A stretch of 64,000 nt of DNA from Pseudomonas sp. R-28-1W-6 (lineage in GTDB: Bacteria; Pseudomonadota; Gammaproteobacteria; Pseudomonadales; Pseudomonadaceae), in the NCBI RefSeq assembly GCF_009799925.1, contig NZ_WELK01000003.1:62001-126000 (forward strand), written 5' to 3'. A program made the translations under genes and the position numbers. The notes under the pieces were generated by a model. The model searched no databases. It was not told the DNA's origin and was given only the letters and a program-made list of their open reading frames with translations. Positions 11,296 to 22,082 of this stretch are shown one piece after another (the first letter of the stretch is position 1; each line of letters begins with the position of its first letter).

Positions 11296-12912
11296 ATGAC
11301 CGAGCAAGAAGATCCCAGCCGCGACCGCCTCAAGCAGCACTTCGCCAAACGGGTGATTCACCAGGCCCGCCAGGTCCTGGAAGTCTGGCAGCGCCTGCAG
11401 CAGGGCGAATGGAATGCCGCCGACATGGCCGAGCTGAGCGAGGCCAATCTCGGCCTGCTGCGCTATGCCGAACGCTTCGAGCAGGCGGTGCACACCCAGC
11501 TGGCCGCCAGCATCGGCAACTGCCTGACGGCCGTGGAGGCCAACCGTGGCCGCCTCAACAGCCAGCTGATCAGCGAGCTCAACCAGCTCATGCAACGCCT
11601 GTCGCGCACCGGCCTGCGGCATGCCGACCAGTACGAGCAGACCTTCCTGCCGCCGCTGCGCAAGCCGGTGTACCTGGCCCTGCAGGACGTTGAGCGCGCC
11701 GAGCGCCTGGCCCAGCAACTGGAATTCTTCGGCCTCAGCGCCCAGGCCCTGCCCAGCGCCAACGCCTTCCGCTCGGCCATGGCCGAGCGCCATCCGGCGG
11801 CAATCCTCATGGAGATCGACTTCGCCGGCCCGGGCCTCGGCCTGCAGCTGGCCGAGGAGGTCCAGCAGGGCCTGGAGCAGAAGCTGCCGCTGCTGTTCTT
11901 CAGCCACGGCGAAACCGACACCCCGACCCGCCTGGCCGCGGTGCGCGCCGGCGGCCAGGAGTTCTTCACCGGCAGCCTGGATGCCTCCAGCCTGATCGAA
12001 CGCATCGAGGTGCTCACCCACGTCAGCCAGTACGACCCATACAAGGTGCTGATCATCGACGACTCGCGAGCCCAGGCCACCCATACCGAGCGCGTGCTGA
12101 ACAGCGCCGGCATTGTCACCCGCACCCTCACCGAGCCGATCCTGGCGATGGCCGAGCTGGCCGAATTCCAGCCCGACCTGATCATCCTCGACATGTACAT
12201 GCCCGAGTGCAACGGCCCGGAACTGGCCAAGGTGATCCGCCACAACGACCGCTACGTCAGCGTGCCGATCATCTACCTGTCCGCCGAGGACGACCTGGAC
12301 AAGCAGCTCGACGCCATGAGCGAAGGCGGCGACGACTTCCTGACCAAGCCGATCAAGCCACGCCACCTGATCGCCACCGTGCGCAACCGCGCCAGCCGCG
12401 CGCGCAACCTCAAGTCGCGCATGGTGCGCGACAGCCTCACCGGGCTGTACAACCACACCCATACCCTGCAGCTGCTCGAGGATGCGCGTTTCCGCGCCCG
12501 CCGCGACGGCCAGCCGCTGTCCTTCGCGATGATCGACATCGACCACTTCAAGAAGGTCAACGACACCTTCGGCCACCCCATGGGCGACCGGGTGATCAAG
12601 AGCCTGGCGCTGTTCCTCAAGCAGCGCCTGCGCAAGACCGACCATATCGGCCGCTACGGCGGCGAGGAGTTCGCCGTGGTCCTGCCCGACACCGACGCCG
12701 CCACCGCGGCCAAGGTGCTCGACGAGATCCGCAAGCGCTTCGCCGAGATCCACTACCCGGCACAGCCCCATGACCTGTCCTGCACCTTCAGCTGCGGCAT
12801 CGCCGAACTGCGCGACGACCTGGACGGTAACCAGCTGTCCAAGCAGGCCGACGAGGCGCTGTACGTGGCCAAGCACGGCGGCCGCAACCGGGTGGAAATC
12901 CATCTCGGCTAA
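11296..12912 (+). CDS. gcbA: REC-REC-GGDEF diguanylate cyclase, GcbA/AdcA type
   Basis: The product is 538 aa. A helical N-terminal region (about 1-125) is followed by a degenerate receiver (about 128-245), an intact receiver (about 252-370) with Asp299 in LIILDMYMP, and a GGDEF domain with GGEEF at 455-459 and I-site RKTD. Receiver 1 has Glu173 where the acceptor Asp should be. Size, architecture and position between the DUF2333 gene and a ctpL-like gene fit P. aeruginosa PA4843 (GcbA), which makes c-di-GMP and affects initial attachment and biofilm dispersal. No cognate kinase is adjacent. Confidence 0.9.
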   Translation: MTEQEDPSRDRLKQHFAKRVIHQARQVLEVWQRLQQGEWNAADMAELSEANLGLLRYAERFEQAVHTQLAASIGNCLTAVEANRGRLNSQLISELNQLMQRLSRTGLRHADQYEQTFLPPLRKPVYLALQDVERAERLAQQLEFFGLSAQALPSANAFRSAMAERHPAAILMEIDFAGPGLGLQLAEEVQQGLEQKLPLLFFSHGETDTPTRLAAVRAGGQEFFTGSLDASSLIERIEVLTHVSQYDPYKVLIIDDSRAQATHTERVLNSAGIVTRTLTEPILAMAELAEFQPDLIILDMYMPECNGPELAKVIRHNDRYVSVPIIYLSAEDDLDKQLDAMSEGGDDFLTKPIKPRHLIATVRNRASRARNLKSRMVRDSLTGLYNHTHTLQLLEDARFRARRDGQPLSFAMIDIDHFKKVNDTFGHPMGDRVIKSLALFLKQRLRKTDHIGRYGGEEFAVVLPDTDAATAAKVLDEIRKRFAEIHYPAQPHDLSCTFSCGIAELRDDLDGNQLSKQADEALYVAKHGGRNRVEIHLG

Positions 12913-12921
12913 GCGCGGCAG

Positions 12922-12941
12922 AGCGTGACCGGCGTCACGCT
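12922..12941. other. Hairpin after the gcbA stop
   Basis: AGCGTGAC and GTCACGCT form a perfect 8-bp stem with a CGGC loop, 10 bases after the gcbA stop. There is no T run, so it is a weak terminator at best. It overlaps the first base pair of the Pho-box-like repeat. Confidence 0.4.
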
Positions 12942-12968
12942 GTCATAAAGGCGCAATCAAACCGCAAT
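12940..12968 (+). promoter_or_regulatory. Pho-box-like direct repeat upstream of the chemoreceptor
   Basis: Three 7-base units spaced by 4 bases (CTGTCAT, GCGCAAT, CCGCAAT, with spacers AAAG and CAAA) give the 11-bp period bound by PhoB. The first unit is a perfect consensus half-site and the spacer after it is AT-rich as usual. It ends 38 bases before the chemoreceptor ATG. CtpL of P. aeruginosa is known to respond to phosphate starvation, so this fits. The second and third units are degenerate. Confidence 0.6.
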
Positions 12969-13006
12969 AACCTCGACGGCACCGACTCAGTCCTCCGGTT
13001 GCCGTC

Positions 13007-14971
13007 ATGCGCCTCAAACTGCTCACCAACCTGTGCACCGCCCTCCTGGTCATCGCCTGCCTGGCCCTCGGCGCCACCCTGTGGTGGTCGGAGCAGGCCC
13101 TCGAGCGCCCCTACCTGCTGATGCAGCGCTACCTGAACCTGTCGCAGCAGTTCCAGCACCAGGTCGCCGACAATATCCAGGACTATCTCAGCAGCGGCGA
13201 CGCCCTGCGCCACAGCGCCGCCAGTCAGGCCATCGCCAGCCTGGAACAGAGCCTCGCCGAGCTGCCCACGCAACTGGCCGACGACCTGCGCCCGAGCCTG
13301 TCCGAACTCAGCCAGTTCGCTGCCGCCGACCTGCTCGCCGCCGGCAAGCTGGCCGGCGACCCGCAGGGCCTGCTGCTGCAGGCCGAACGCGAGATGAGCG
13401 GCAGCCTCGAGCAACTGGACAAGTACAGCCGCGACAGCCAGAGCAGCGAGGCCGCCCGCTACCAGGCGCCGCTGTTCAAGGCCGCCCAGCACCTGACGCG
13501 CCTGGCCCATGCCCGCGCCAAACTGGCCAGCAGCGGACGCAGCGAACTGCTCGCCGATGTCGAGCGCGAACTGGCCGCCCTCGGCCTGCAGGCCGCCACC
13601 CTCGACAGCCTGCCGCTGCTCGGCGTGGCCGCCAGCGCCGAGGCCAGCAGCAACAGCTTCAGCGCCCTGCTCGGCCTGGCCGACAGCGGCGAGCCGGAGC
13701 AGGCCGAAGACCGCGGCATCGCCCTCAAGCGCGATTTCGCCAGCCTGCTCAAGCGCTACCCGGGCGAACTGGCGCGCACCCGCGAACTGATCGAGAAACG
13801 CGCCGAGCTGGCGCGCAGCAGCAACGCCAAGATCGAGCAGCTGCAAACCGCCCTGGCCGCCCTCGAGCCGGCGGTGCGCGCCGAACACGGGCGGATCCAG
13901 GGCGAGGTGCGCCTGATCCAGGCCCTGATGATCGGCCTGATCCTGCTGATCGCCCTGACCATCGACCGCATCCAGCGGCGCCTGAGCAATGTCCTCAGCC
14001 GCCTGGCCCCGGCGCTGGGCACCTGGGCCGCCGGCGACTTCGCCGCCGACATCGCGCTGAATTCGCAGACCCGCGAAATGCGCGATATCGAGGACTCGCT
14101 GAACCGCCTGCGCCGCTATCTGGTCGAGCTGGTCGGCACCATCCATCACAACGCCGCCCAGGTCGCCGGCAGCAGCCGCACCCTGGCCGACCTCAGCCAG
14201 GGCCTGCACGGCGGCGCCGAGCGCCAGCTGGCCGACACCGCGCAGATCCGCGATGCCCTCGGCGAGCTGGAAGGCACCATCGCCCAGGTCGCCGACGACG
14301 CCAGCCAGGCCGCCGACGCCAGCCGCGCCGCCAGCCGCGCGGTGGAGCAGGGCCAGCGGGTGATCGAACAGAGCCTCACCGGCCTGCACGCGCTGGTCGG
14401 CAAGGTGCAGGGCAACGCCCAGTCGATCGAACAGCTGGCCAGCGAAACCGCCACCATCGGCCAGGTGCTCACGGTGATCCGCGGGGTGGCCGAGCAGACC
14501 AACCTGCTGGCGCTGAACGCCGCCATCGAGGCGGCACGGGCCGGCGAGATGGGCCGCGGTTTCGCCGTGGTCGCCGAGGAAGTGCGCTCCCTGGCCCAGC
14601 GCACCAGCGGCGCCACCGAAGAGATCCAGCAACTGATCGCCCGCCTGCAGCAGGCCGCGCAGCAGTCGGTGGCAGCCATGCGCGCCCAGGTCGAGCATGC
14701 CGAAGCCACCGCCGGCCAGGCCGCCGAGGCCGACGGCGCGCTCGACGAAGTGGTCGAGGCGATCCGCACCATCGCCAGCATGGCCGAGCGCATCGCCGAG
14801 GCCACCGCCCAGCAGGGCGGCGCCGCCAGCGAGATCCGCGGCCACAGCCAGCGCATCCACAGCCTCGGCAGCGACAACCTGGCGCACATCGGCGAAGCCC
14901 GCCAGCAGGGCGAACAACTGCTGCAACTGGGCGGCCAGCTGAACACCGCCGCCCAGGCCTTTCGCGTCTGA
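13007..14971 (+). CDS. ctpL: Methyl-accepting chemotaxis protein, CtpL-like phosphate chemoreceptor
   Basis: The product is 654 aa. TM1 spans about residues 8-27 and TM2 about 300-318, bracketing a long all-helical periplasmic domain of about 270 aa, as in helical-bimodular sensors. A HAMP-like linker and a methyl-accepting signalling domain follow; the hairpin tip is near residues 490-530 ([18 protein letters not shown] and [12 protein letters not shown]). The size and the gcbA-ctpL-dsbD gene order match P. aeruginosa CtpL, which mediates taxis to low inorganic phosphate. A Pho-box-like repeat upstream supports that assignment. There is no pentapeptide CheR tether at the C terminus. Confidence 0.88.
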   Translation: MRLKLLTNLCTALLVIACLALGATLWWSEQALERPYLLMQRYLNLSQQFQHQVADNIQDYLSSGDALRHSAASQAIASLEQSLAELPTQLADDLRPSLSELSQFAAADLLAAGKLAGDPQGLLLQAEREMSGSLEQLDKYSRDSQSSEAARYQAPLFKAAQHLTRLAHARAKLASSGRSELLADVERELAALGLQAATLDSLPLLGVAASAEASSNSFSALLGLADSGEPEQAEDRGIALKRDFASLLKRYPGELARTRELIEKRAELARSSNAKIEQLQTALAALEPAVRAEHGRIQGEVRLIQALMIGLILLIALTIDRIQRRLSNVLSRLAPALGTWAAGDFAADIALNSQTREMRDIEDSLNRLRRYLVELVGTIHHNAAQVAGSSRTLADLSQGLHGGAERQLADTAQIRDALGELEGTIAQVADDASQAADASRAASRAVEQGQRVIEQSLTGLHALVGKVQGNAQSIEQLASETATIGQVLTVIRGVAEQTNLLALNAAIEAARAGEMGRGFAVVAEEVRSLAQRTSGATEEIQQLIARLQQAAQQSVAAMRAQVEHAEATAGQAAEADGALDEVVEAIRTIASMAERIAEATAQQGGAASEIRGHSQRIHSLGSDNLAHIGEARQQGEQLLQLGGQLNTAAQAFRV

Positions 14972-15112
14972 GAGCCTGTTCAAGAGCTGCTGCGCGTCGG
15001 CCATGCAGCGTTGAAATCGGGCTCAGAATGCTCATTTACAACAGGTAAACTGCGCTTCTTCGCCCGATTTCGCCTTGCCTGGCTCTAGCTCGCGAGCCTT
15101 TGAACAGGCTCT
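14971..15112. repeat. 142-bp nested inverted-repeat element
   Basis: Perfect 13-bp ends, AGAGCCTGTTCAA (14971-14983) and TTGAACAGGCTCT (15100-15112), enclose a second perfect inverted pair, GAAATCGGGC (15013-15022) and GCCCGATTTC (15062-15071). The left end overlaps the ctpL stop codon by one base. It carries no gene and looks like a small non-autonomous mobile or REP-like element that could also end the ctpL transcript. Confidence 0.75.
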
Positions 15113-15241
15113 GAGCGGCCGCCAGCCGATGCGCCGCTCATCCGCCGGCAACATCCACTAACCCTCTGCGCCATCCCGTCGCCTGGGGTCGGCGCGCCGA
15201 GTTGGGTATGATGGCCGGCATGTCCGTCGTGCGAGCCCGCC

Positions 15242-17050
15242 ATGCGCCGTCTGCTGCCTCTCGTTCTGTTCCTGCTGTTCAGCCTGCCGGCCAGTGCCGG
15301 CCTGTTCGACCCGCGCCCGAGCGGTGAAAGCAGTGCCCCCCTGGGCGCCCCGCTGAACAACAGCAGCGATTTCCTGCCGGTACGCGAGGCCTTCCGCCTG
15401 AGCCTGGTGGAAAGCTCGCCGAGCGCCGTCAAGCTACGCTTCGTCAACACCGAGGGTTACTACCTCTATCGCCACGCCTTCAAGTTCCGCATCGAACCGA
15501 GCGACCTGGCCAAGGGCGAGGCCCTGATCCCGGCCGGCCAGCCCAAGCACGACGAGTACTTCGGCGATGTCGAGGTGTACTACGGCATCACCGACATAGA
15601 ACTGCCGCTGGACAACCCCATCGGCCTGCCGTTCACCGTCCACGTCACCTACCAGGGCTGCGCCGACAAAGGCCTGTGCTATCCGCCGGAGAACGAGCGC
15701 CTGGAAGTCGGCGAAGCCGCCAGCACGGCACCGACCAGCGAAGCCGCCAGCACCACCGCCACGCCCCCCGCCAATGCCGCCGACTGGAGCTGGCAGGAGC
15801 TGGGCCTGTTCTTCCTCGCCGGTCTCGGCCTGGCCTTCACCCCCTGCGTGCTGCCGATGCTGCCGATCCTCACCGGCGTGGTCCTGCGCGGCCAGCCCGG
15901 TGGCCTGCGCGGCCTGGTGCTGTCGCTGGCCTACGTGCTGCCGATGGCCGCCAGCTTCGCCGTGCTCGGCGCACTGATGGGCCTGTTCGGCGCCGAACTC
16001 AACCTGCAGGCCCGCCTGCAGTCGCCCTGGGTGCTGGTGCCCTTCGCGCTGTTCTTCGCCCTGTTCGCCGCCGCCAGCCTGGGCTTCCTCGAACTGCACC
16101 TGCCGCAGGCCATCGGCGGCCCGCTGCAGCGTCTGAGCCAGCGCATCCACGGCGGCACGGTGCTCAGCGCCGCGCTGCTCGGCGCCCTCAGCAGCCTGCT
16201 GGTCTCGCCCTGCGTGTCGGCACCGCTGGCCGGCGCCCTGCTGTATATCAGCGCCAGTGGCGATGGCCTCGGTGGCGGCCTCAAGCTGCTGGCCCTGGGC
16301 CTGGGCATGGGCGCCCCGCTGGTGCTGTTCGCCGTCGGCGGCGGCGCCCTGCTGCCGCGCTCCGGGTCCTGGATGATCAGCGTGCGCAACGCCTTCGGCG
16401 CCCTGCTGCTGGCGGTATCGATCTGGCTGCTCGAACGCGTGGTACCGGGCCCGGTCAGCCTGGCCCTGTGGGGCCTGCTGGCGGCCGGCGTGGCCCTGTG
16501 GCTGGGCGTGCTGGAGCTGACGCCGAAGACCCACCACCAGAAGGTCGCGCAGGTGCTCGGCCTGCCGCTGCTGGTGTATGCGATCGTCGCCTGGGTCGGC
16601 GCCCTGCAGGGGCAGAGCGATCCGCTGCGCCCGCTCGGCCTGCCCAGCGCCGCCGCCGCGCCCGTCAGCGCAGCCGCCAGCAGCTGGCAGACCATCAGCA
16701 GCCCGGCCGAACTGGATGCCGCCCTGGCCGCGGCGAAAAGCGCCGGCCTGCCGCTGCTGCTGGACTGGTACGCGGACTGGTGCATCAGCTGCAAGGTGAT
16801 CGAGCGCGAAGTGCTGAACGCCCCGGCGGTGACCAGCCAGCTCGGCGCCTACCGGCTGGTCCGCTTCGACATCACCGCGAGCAACCCCGAGCAGCGCGCC
16901 CTGCTCGACCGCTACCAGCTGTTCGGCCCGCCGGCGATCCTGTTCTTCTCCGCCAAGGGTGACGAATGGACGGATTTGCGTGTCGTAGGAGAGATCAGCG
17001 CCGCCGACTTTGCCGAGCGATTGACCCGTGCGAGCAGCCGCCAGCAGTAA
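15242..17050 (+). CDS. dsbD: Thiol:disulfide interchange protein DsbD
   Basis: The product is 602 aa and carries electrons from cytoplasmic thioredoxin to periplasmic DsbC/DsbG-type partners. Signal peptide about 1-19; periplasmic alpha domain with C140 and C146 (GCADKGLCYPP); eight-TM beta domain with C202 (FTPCVLPM) and C324 (VSPCVSAP); C-terminal thioredoxin-like gamma domain with WCISC (C514, C517). All six redox Cys are present. It is the second gene after gcbA-ctpL, in the order recalled from P. aeruginosa (dipZ). Confidence 0.95.
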   Translation: MRRLLPLVLFLLFSLPASAGLFDPRPSGESSAPLGAPLNNSSDFLPVREAFRLSLVESSPSAVKLRFVNTEGYYLYRHAFKFRIEPSDLAKGEALIPAGQPKHDEYFGDVEVYYGITDIELPLDNPIGLPFTVHVTYQGCADKGLCYPPENERLEVGEAASTAPTSEAASTTATPPANAADWSWQELGLFFLAGLGLAFTPCVLPMLPILTGVVLRGQPGGLRGLVLSLAYVLPMAASFAVLGALMGLFGAELNLQARLQSPWVLVPFALFFALFAAASLGFLELHLPQAIGGPLQRLSQRIHGGTVLSAALLGALSSLLVSPCVSAPLAGALLYISASGDGLGGGLKLLALGLGMGAPLVLFAVGGGALLPRSGSWMISVRNAFGALLLAVSIWLLERVVPGPVSLALWGLLAAGVALWLGVLELTPKTHHQKVAQVLGLPLLVYAIVAWVGALQGQSDPLRPLGLPSAAAAPVSAAASSWQTISSPAELDAALAAAKSAGLPLLLDWYADWCISCKVIEREVLNAPAVTSQLGAYRLVRFDITASNPEQRALLDRYQLFGPPAILFFSAKGDEWTDLRVVGEISAADFAERLTRASSRQQ

Positions 17051-17169
17051 CGGCGTCACATCTTTGCCGTAAAGTTCGGCCATCGTGATGGCTACTGCCG
17101 GCAACTGGACAGCCTGCAGCGCTTTCGGCATAGTCCCGGCCATTCCCGGGACAGAACAAGGACAACTGC

Positions 17170-17613
17170 ATGGCCACCCTCCTGGTGCTGCACGGCCCCA
17201 ATCTCAACCTGCTGGGCAGCCGCGAGCCCGGCGTCTATGGCGCCACCACCCTGGCGCAGATCAATCAGGATCTCGAGCAGCGCGCCCGCGCCGCCGGGCA
17301 TCACCTGCAGTACCTGCAGAGCAATGCCGAGTACGAACTGATCGACCGTATTCACGCCGCAAAAGGCGAAGGTGTCGACTTTATCCTGATAAATCCGGCG
17401 GCATTCACCCATACCAGCGTCGCATTACGTGACGCATTGCTGGCGGTGAGCATCCCATTCATCGAAGTGCACCTGTCCAACGTGCACAAACGTGAAGCCT
17501 TCCGCCATCACTCCTACTTTTCCGACGTAGCCGTGGGAGTGATCTGCGGCCTTGGCGCCAGCGGTTATCGGCTGGCCCTGGAGGCTGCCCTGGAACAATT
17601 AGAACGCCCCTGA
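17170..17613 (+). CDS. aroQ: 3-dehydroquinate dehydratase, type II
   Basis: The product is 147 aa, normal for the dodecameric type II enzyme that converts 3-dehydroquinate to 3-dehydroshikimate in the shikimate pathway. Visible motifs are the N-terminal [13 protein letters not shown], catalytic Tyr23 in GVYG, the active-site [10 protein letters not shown], and [17 protein letters not shown] with the general-acid His. AAGGA precedes the ATG. It is followed after 27 bases by accB, the usual Pseudomonas order. Confidence 0.96.
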   Translation: MATLLVLHGPNLNLLGSREPGVYGATTLAQINQDLEQRARAAGHHLQYLQSNAEYELIDRIHAAKGEGVDFILINPAAFTHTSVALRDALLAVSIPFIEVHLSNVHKREAFRHHSYFSDVAVGVICGLGASGYRLALEAALEQLERP

Positions 17614-17640
17614 CGACCTCACCTTGGGAGTTGCAAAGCT

Positions 17641-18102
17641 ATGGATATCCGTAAAGTCAAAAAACTGATCGAACTGCTGGAAGAGTCCGGTATCGACGAG
17701 CTGGAGATCCGCGAGGGCGAAGAGTCCGTGCGCATCAGCCGTCACAGCAAGCAGCCGGCCTATGCCCCGCAGCCGATGTACGCCCCGGCTCCGGCCCCGG
17801 TTGCCGCACCGGTCGCCGCCGCTCCGGCCTCCACCGAAGCCGCTGCCCCGGCCGCCGCCAAGCTGAACGGCACCGTGGCCCGTTCGCCGATGGTCGGCAC
17901 CTTCTACCGCGCCGCCTCGCCGACCTCCGGCAACTTCGTTGAAGTCGGCCAGCACGTGAAGAAGGGCGACATCCTGTGCATCGTCGAAGCGATGAAGATG
18001 ATGAACCACATCGAGGCCGAAGCCAGCGGCGTGATCGAATCCATCCTGGTGGAAAACGGTCAGCCGGTTGAATACGACCAGCCCCTGTTCACCATCGTTT
18101 GA
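17641..18102 (+). CDS. accB: Acetyl-CoA carboxylase biotin carboxyl carrier protein
   Basis: The product is 153 aa. The N-terminal part is a helical assembly region, followed by an Ala/Pro linker (about 38-75) and a C-terminal biotinyl domain. The biotinylation motif EAMKM places the modified lysine at K119. It carries CO2 between biotin carboxylase and the carboxyltransferase in fatty acid synthesis. GGGAG precedes the ATG; accC follows 17 bases after the stop. Confidence 0.97.
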   Translation: MDIRKVKKLIELLEESGIDELEIREGEESVRISRHSKQPAYAPQPMYAPAPAPVAAPVAAAPASTEAAAPAAAKLNGTVARSPMVGTFYRAASPTSGNFVEVGQHVKKGDILCIVEAMKMMNHIEAEASGVIESILVENGQPVEYDQPLFTIV

Positions 18103-18119
18103 TGCGCGGGGAACCTGCG

Positions 18120-19475
18120 ATGCAGAAGCTGGAAAAAGTCCTGATCGCCAACCGTGGCGAAATCGCTCTGCGCATCCTGCGCGCCTGCAAGGAACTGGGC
18201 ATCAAGACCGTGGCCGTGCACTCCACCGCCGACCGCGAACTGATGCACCTGGGCCTGGCCGACGAGTCCGTGTGCATCGGCCCGGCACCGGGCGCACTGT
18301 CCTACCTGAACATCCCGGCGATCATCAGCGCCGCCGAAGTCACCGGCGCCACGGCGATCCACCCGGGCTACGGCTTCCTGGCGGAAAACGCCGACTTCGC
18401 CGAGCAGGTGGAAAACTCCGGCTTCGCCTTCATCGGCCCGAAAGCCGACACCATCCGCCTGATGGGCGACAAGGTCTCGGCCAAGAACGCCATGATCAAG
18501 TCCGGCGTACCGGTGGTGCCCGGCTCCGACGGCCCGCTGCCGGAAGACGAAGCGACCGCCCTGGCGATTGCCCGTGAAGTCGGCTACCCGGTGATCATCA
18601 AGGCCGCCGGCGGCGGCGGTGGTCGCGGCATGCGCGTGGTGCACAACGAGGAAGACCTGATCAAGTCGGCCAAGCTGACCCGCACCGAAGCCGGTGCCGC
18701 GTTCGGCAACCCGATGGTCTACCTGGAGAAGTTCCTCGGCAATCCGCGTCACGTGGAAGTCCAGGTACTCTCCGACGGCCAGGGCAACGCCATCCACCTG
18801 GGCGACCGCGACTGCTCGCTGCAGCGCCGCCACCAGAAGGTCCTGGAAGAAGCGCCAGCCCCGGGCATCGACGAGAAGGCCCGCGCCGAAGTGCTCAAGC
18901 GCTGCGTCGATGCCTGCATCGAGATCGGCTACCGCGGCGCCGGCACCTTCGAGTTCCTCTACGAAGACGGCCGCTTCTACTTCATCGAGATGAACACCCG
19001 CGTGCAGGTCGAGCATCCGGTTACCGAGATGGTCACCGGCATCGACATCGTCAAGGAGATGCTCAGCATCGCCGCCGGCAACAAGCTGTCGATCAAGCAG
19101 AGCGACGTGGTCATCCGCGGTCATGCCCTGGAGTGCCGGATCAACGCCGAAGACCCGGACAACTTCATGCCCTGCCCCGGCAAGGTCAAGCATTACCACG
19201 CCCCGGGCGGCAACGGCATCCGTGTCGATTCACACCTGTACAGTGGCTATGCGGTACCGCCGAACTACGACTCGCTGATCGGCAAGCTGATCGCCTACGG
19301 CAAGGATCGCGACGAGGCCATGGCGCGCATGCGCAATGCCCTGGACGAGATCGTGGTCGACGGGATCAAGACCAACATCCCGCTGCACCGCGACCTGGTG
19401 GTCGACAAGGGCTTCAACAAGGGCGGCGTGAACATCCACTACCTGGAAAAGAAACTGGGTATGGACAAGCACTAA
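18120..19475 (+). CDS. accC: Acetyl-CoA carboxylase, biotin carboxylase subunit
   Basis: The product is 451 aa. The N-terminal Rossmann-like domain starts [13 protein letters not shown]; the ATP-grasp domain has the Gly-rich [11 protein letters not shown] loop; the catalytic [16 protein letters not shown] block follows. It carboxylates biotin on AccB using ATP and bicarbonate. The ATG at 18120 has GGGGAA upstream; an upstream in-frame TTG at 18099 overlaps the accB stop and is unlikely. A strong terminator follows. Confidence 0.97.
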   Translation: MQKLEKVLIANRGEIALRILRACKELGIKTVAVHSTADRELMHLGLADESVCIGPAPGALSYLNIPAIISAAEVTGATAIHPGYGFLAENADFAEQVENSGFAFIGPKADTIRLMGDKVSAKNAMIKSGVPVVPGSDGPLPEDEATALAIAREVGYPVIIKAAGGGGGRGMRVVHNEEDLIKSAKLTRTEAGAAFGNPMVYLEKFLGNPRHVEVQVLSDGQGNAIHLGDRDCSLQRRHQKVLEEAPAPGIDEKARAEVLKRCVDACIEIGYRGAGTFEFLYEDGRFYFIEMNTRVQVEHPVTEMVTGIDIVKEMLSIAAGNKLSIKQSDVVIRGHALECRINAEDPDNFMPCPGKVKHYHAPGGNGIRVDSHLYSGYAVPPNYDSLIGKLIAYGKDRDEAMARMRNALDEIVVDGIKTNIPLHRDLVVDKGFNKGGVNIHYLEKKLGMDKH

Positions 19476-19491
19476 GCTCCATTGCTGCACT

Positions 19492-19526
19492 CGACAAGGG
19501 CTGCCCACGGGCGGCCCTTGTCGTTT
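19492..19526 (+). terminator. Rho-independent terminator after accBC
   Basis: CGACAAGGGC-T-GCCC pairs with GGGC-G-GCCCTTGTCG around an AC loop, followed by TTTCC. The long, nearly perfect stem lies 17 bases after the accC stop. Confidence 0.8.
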
Positions 19527-19619
19527 CCGCCCGGCGCCTGCGCTGGCAGGCGCCCCACCCGTTCAAGTAAGCTGCGCGGCCAATCGCGCCAACCCGCCGT
19601 ATCGCTCTCGAGGTTTCCC

Positions 19620-20498
19620 ATGCCCTGGTTACAAGTCCGTCTCGCCATCACCCCGGATCAGGCGGAAACCTATGAAGACGCCCTGCTCGGCGTCGGCGCC
19701 GTCTCGGTGACCTTCATGGACGCCGAAGACCAGCCGATCTTCGAGCCGGACCTGGGTACCACCCCGCTGTGGTCGCACACCCACCTGCTGGCCCTGTTCG
19801 AGGCCGACACCGACCCGGCCAACCTGGTCGCCCACCTGGAACTGCTGACCGGCGCCGCCCTGCCCGAACACCAGATCGAGCACATCGCCGACCAGGACTG
19901 GGAACGCAGCTGGATGGACAACTTCCAGCCGATGAGTTTCGGCCAGCGCCTGTGGATCGTGCCGAGCTGGCATGCCGCGCCGGAGCCGGAGGCGGTCAAC
20001 CTGCTGCTCGACCCGGGCCTGGCCTTCGGCACCGGCACCCACCCGACCACCGCCCTGTGCCTGGAATGGCTGGACGGCCAGGACCTGCAGGGCTGCACCG
20101 TGCTGGACTTCGGTTGCGGCTCGGGCATCCTGGCCATTGCCGCCCTGCTCCTCGGCGCGCCCCAGGCGGTCGGCACCGATATCGACCCGCAGGCCCTGGA
20201 GGCCTCGCGTGACAATGCCTCGCGCAACGGCATCGAACCGACCCGCTTCCCCGTCTACCTGCCGGCCGACCTGCCGCAGCAGCAGGCCGACGTGGTGGTG
20301 GCCAACATCCTCGCCGGGCCGCTGGTCGCCCTGGCGCCGCAGATCACCAGCCTGGTCAAGAGCGGCGGGCGCCTGGCGCTGTCCGGCATCCTCGCCGAAC
20401 AGGCTGAGGAAGTGCGCGCCGCCTACGCAGACGCCTTCAGCCTCGACCCGACCGCGGTCAAGGACGGCTGGGTCCGCATCAGCGGGGTCAGGCACTGA
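19620..20498 (+). CDS. prmA: Ribosomal protein L11 methyltransferase
   Basis: The product is 292 aa. The N-terminal part is the L11-recognition domain. The C-terminal class I SAM domain shows [14 protein letters not shown], then [13 protein letters not shown] (SAM motif I) and [11 protein letters not shown] (catalytic motif). It trimethylates amino groups of ribosomal protein L11. AGGTTT lies before the ATG at 19620. It has its own transcription unit after the accBC terminator and precedes the DUF3426 gene as in P. aeruginosa. Confidence 0.96.
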   Translation: MPWLQVRLAITPDQAETYEDALLGVGAVSVTFMDAEDQPIFEPDLGTTPLWSHTHLLALFEADTDPANLVAHLELLTGAALPEHQIEHIADQDWERSWMDNFQPMSFGQRLWIVPSWHAAPEPEAVNLLLDPGLAFGTGTHPTTALCLEWLDGQDLQGCTVLDFGCGSGILAIAALLLGAPQAVGTDIDPQALEASRDNASRNGIEPTRFPVYLPADLPQQQADVVVANILAGPLVALAPQITSLVKSGGRLALSGILAEQAEEVRAAYADAFSLDPTAVKDGWVRISGVRH

Positions 20499-20563
20499 GC
20501 CGTGCCTGTGCTTTCAGGCATTGGCTTGGGTAAACTAGCGCCACGTTTTGCACGGACCGCCGC

Positions 20564-21868
<1,305 letters not shown>

Positions 21869-21871
21869 GCC

Positions 21872-21899
21872 TGCAAGTGCCGGATTTCCGGCACTTGCA
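21872..21899. terminator. Perfect hairpin after the DUF3426 gene
   Basis: TGCAAGTGCCGGA and TCCGGCACTTGCA form a 13-bp perfect stem with a TT loop, four bases after the stop. No T run follows, so it is a possible intrinsic terminator or RNA 3'-end stabiliser. Confidence 0.55.
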
Positions 21900-22082
21900 C
21901 GGGTAGACATAGCCTTCGGCGATAACCCGACAGCTGCTCATAATTTGTTCAAAACAGCCTTTATCCGGTCACCGAGAGCGGGTATCATGCCCTCCCTTTT
22001 TCGCACTCCCATGAAGCCGTTTTTTGAGATCAGGCGGGCCTCGCCATTCCCGGAACAGCCTCAAAACAACAGGGATGATCCC

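Noticed and set aside
17133..17152. A GTCCCGG/CCGGGAC hairpin upstream of aroQ as a terminator or riboswitch
   Set aside because: Seven-bp stem, no T run and no further structure; likely chance in GC-rich DNA.
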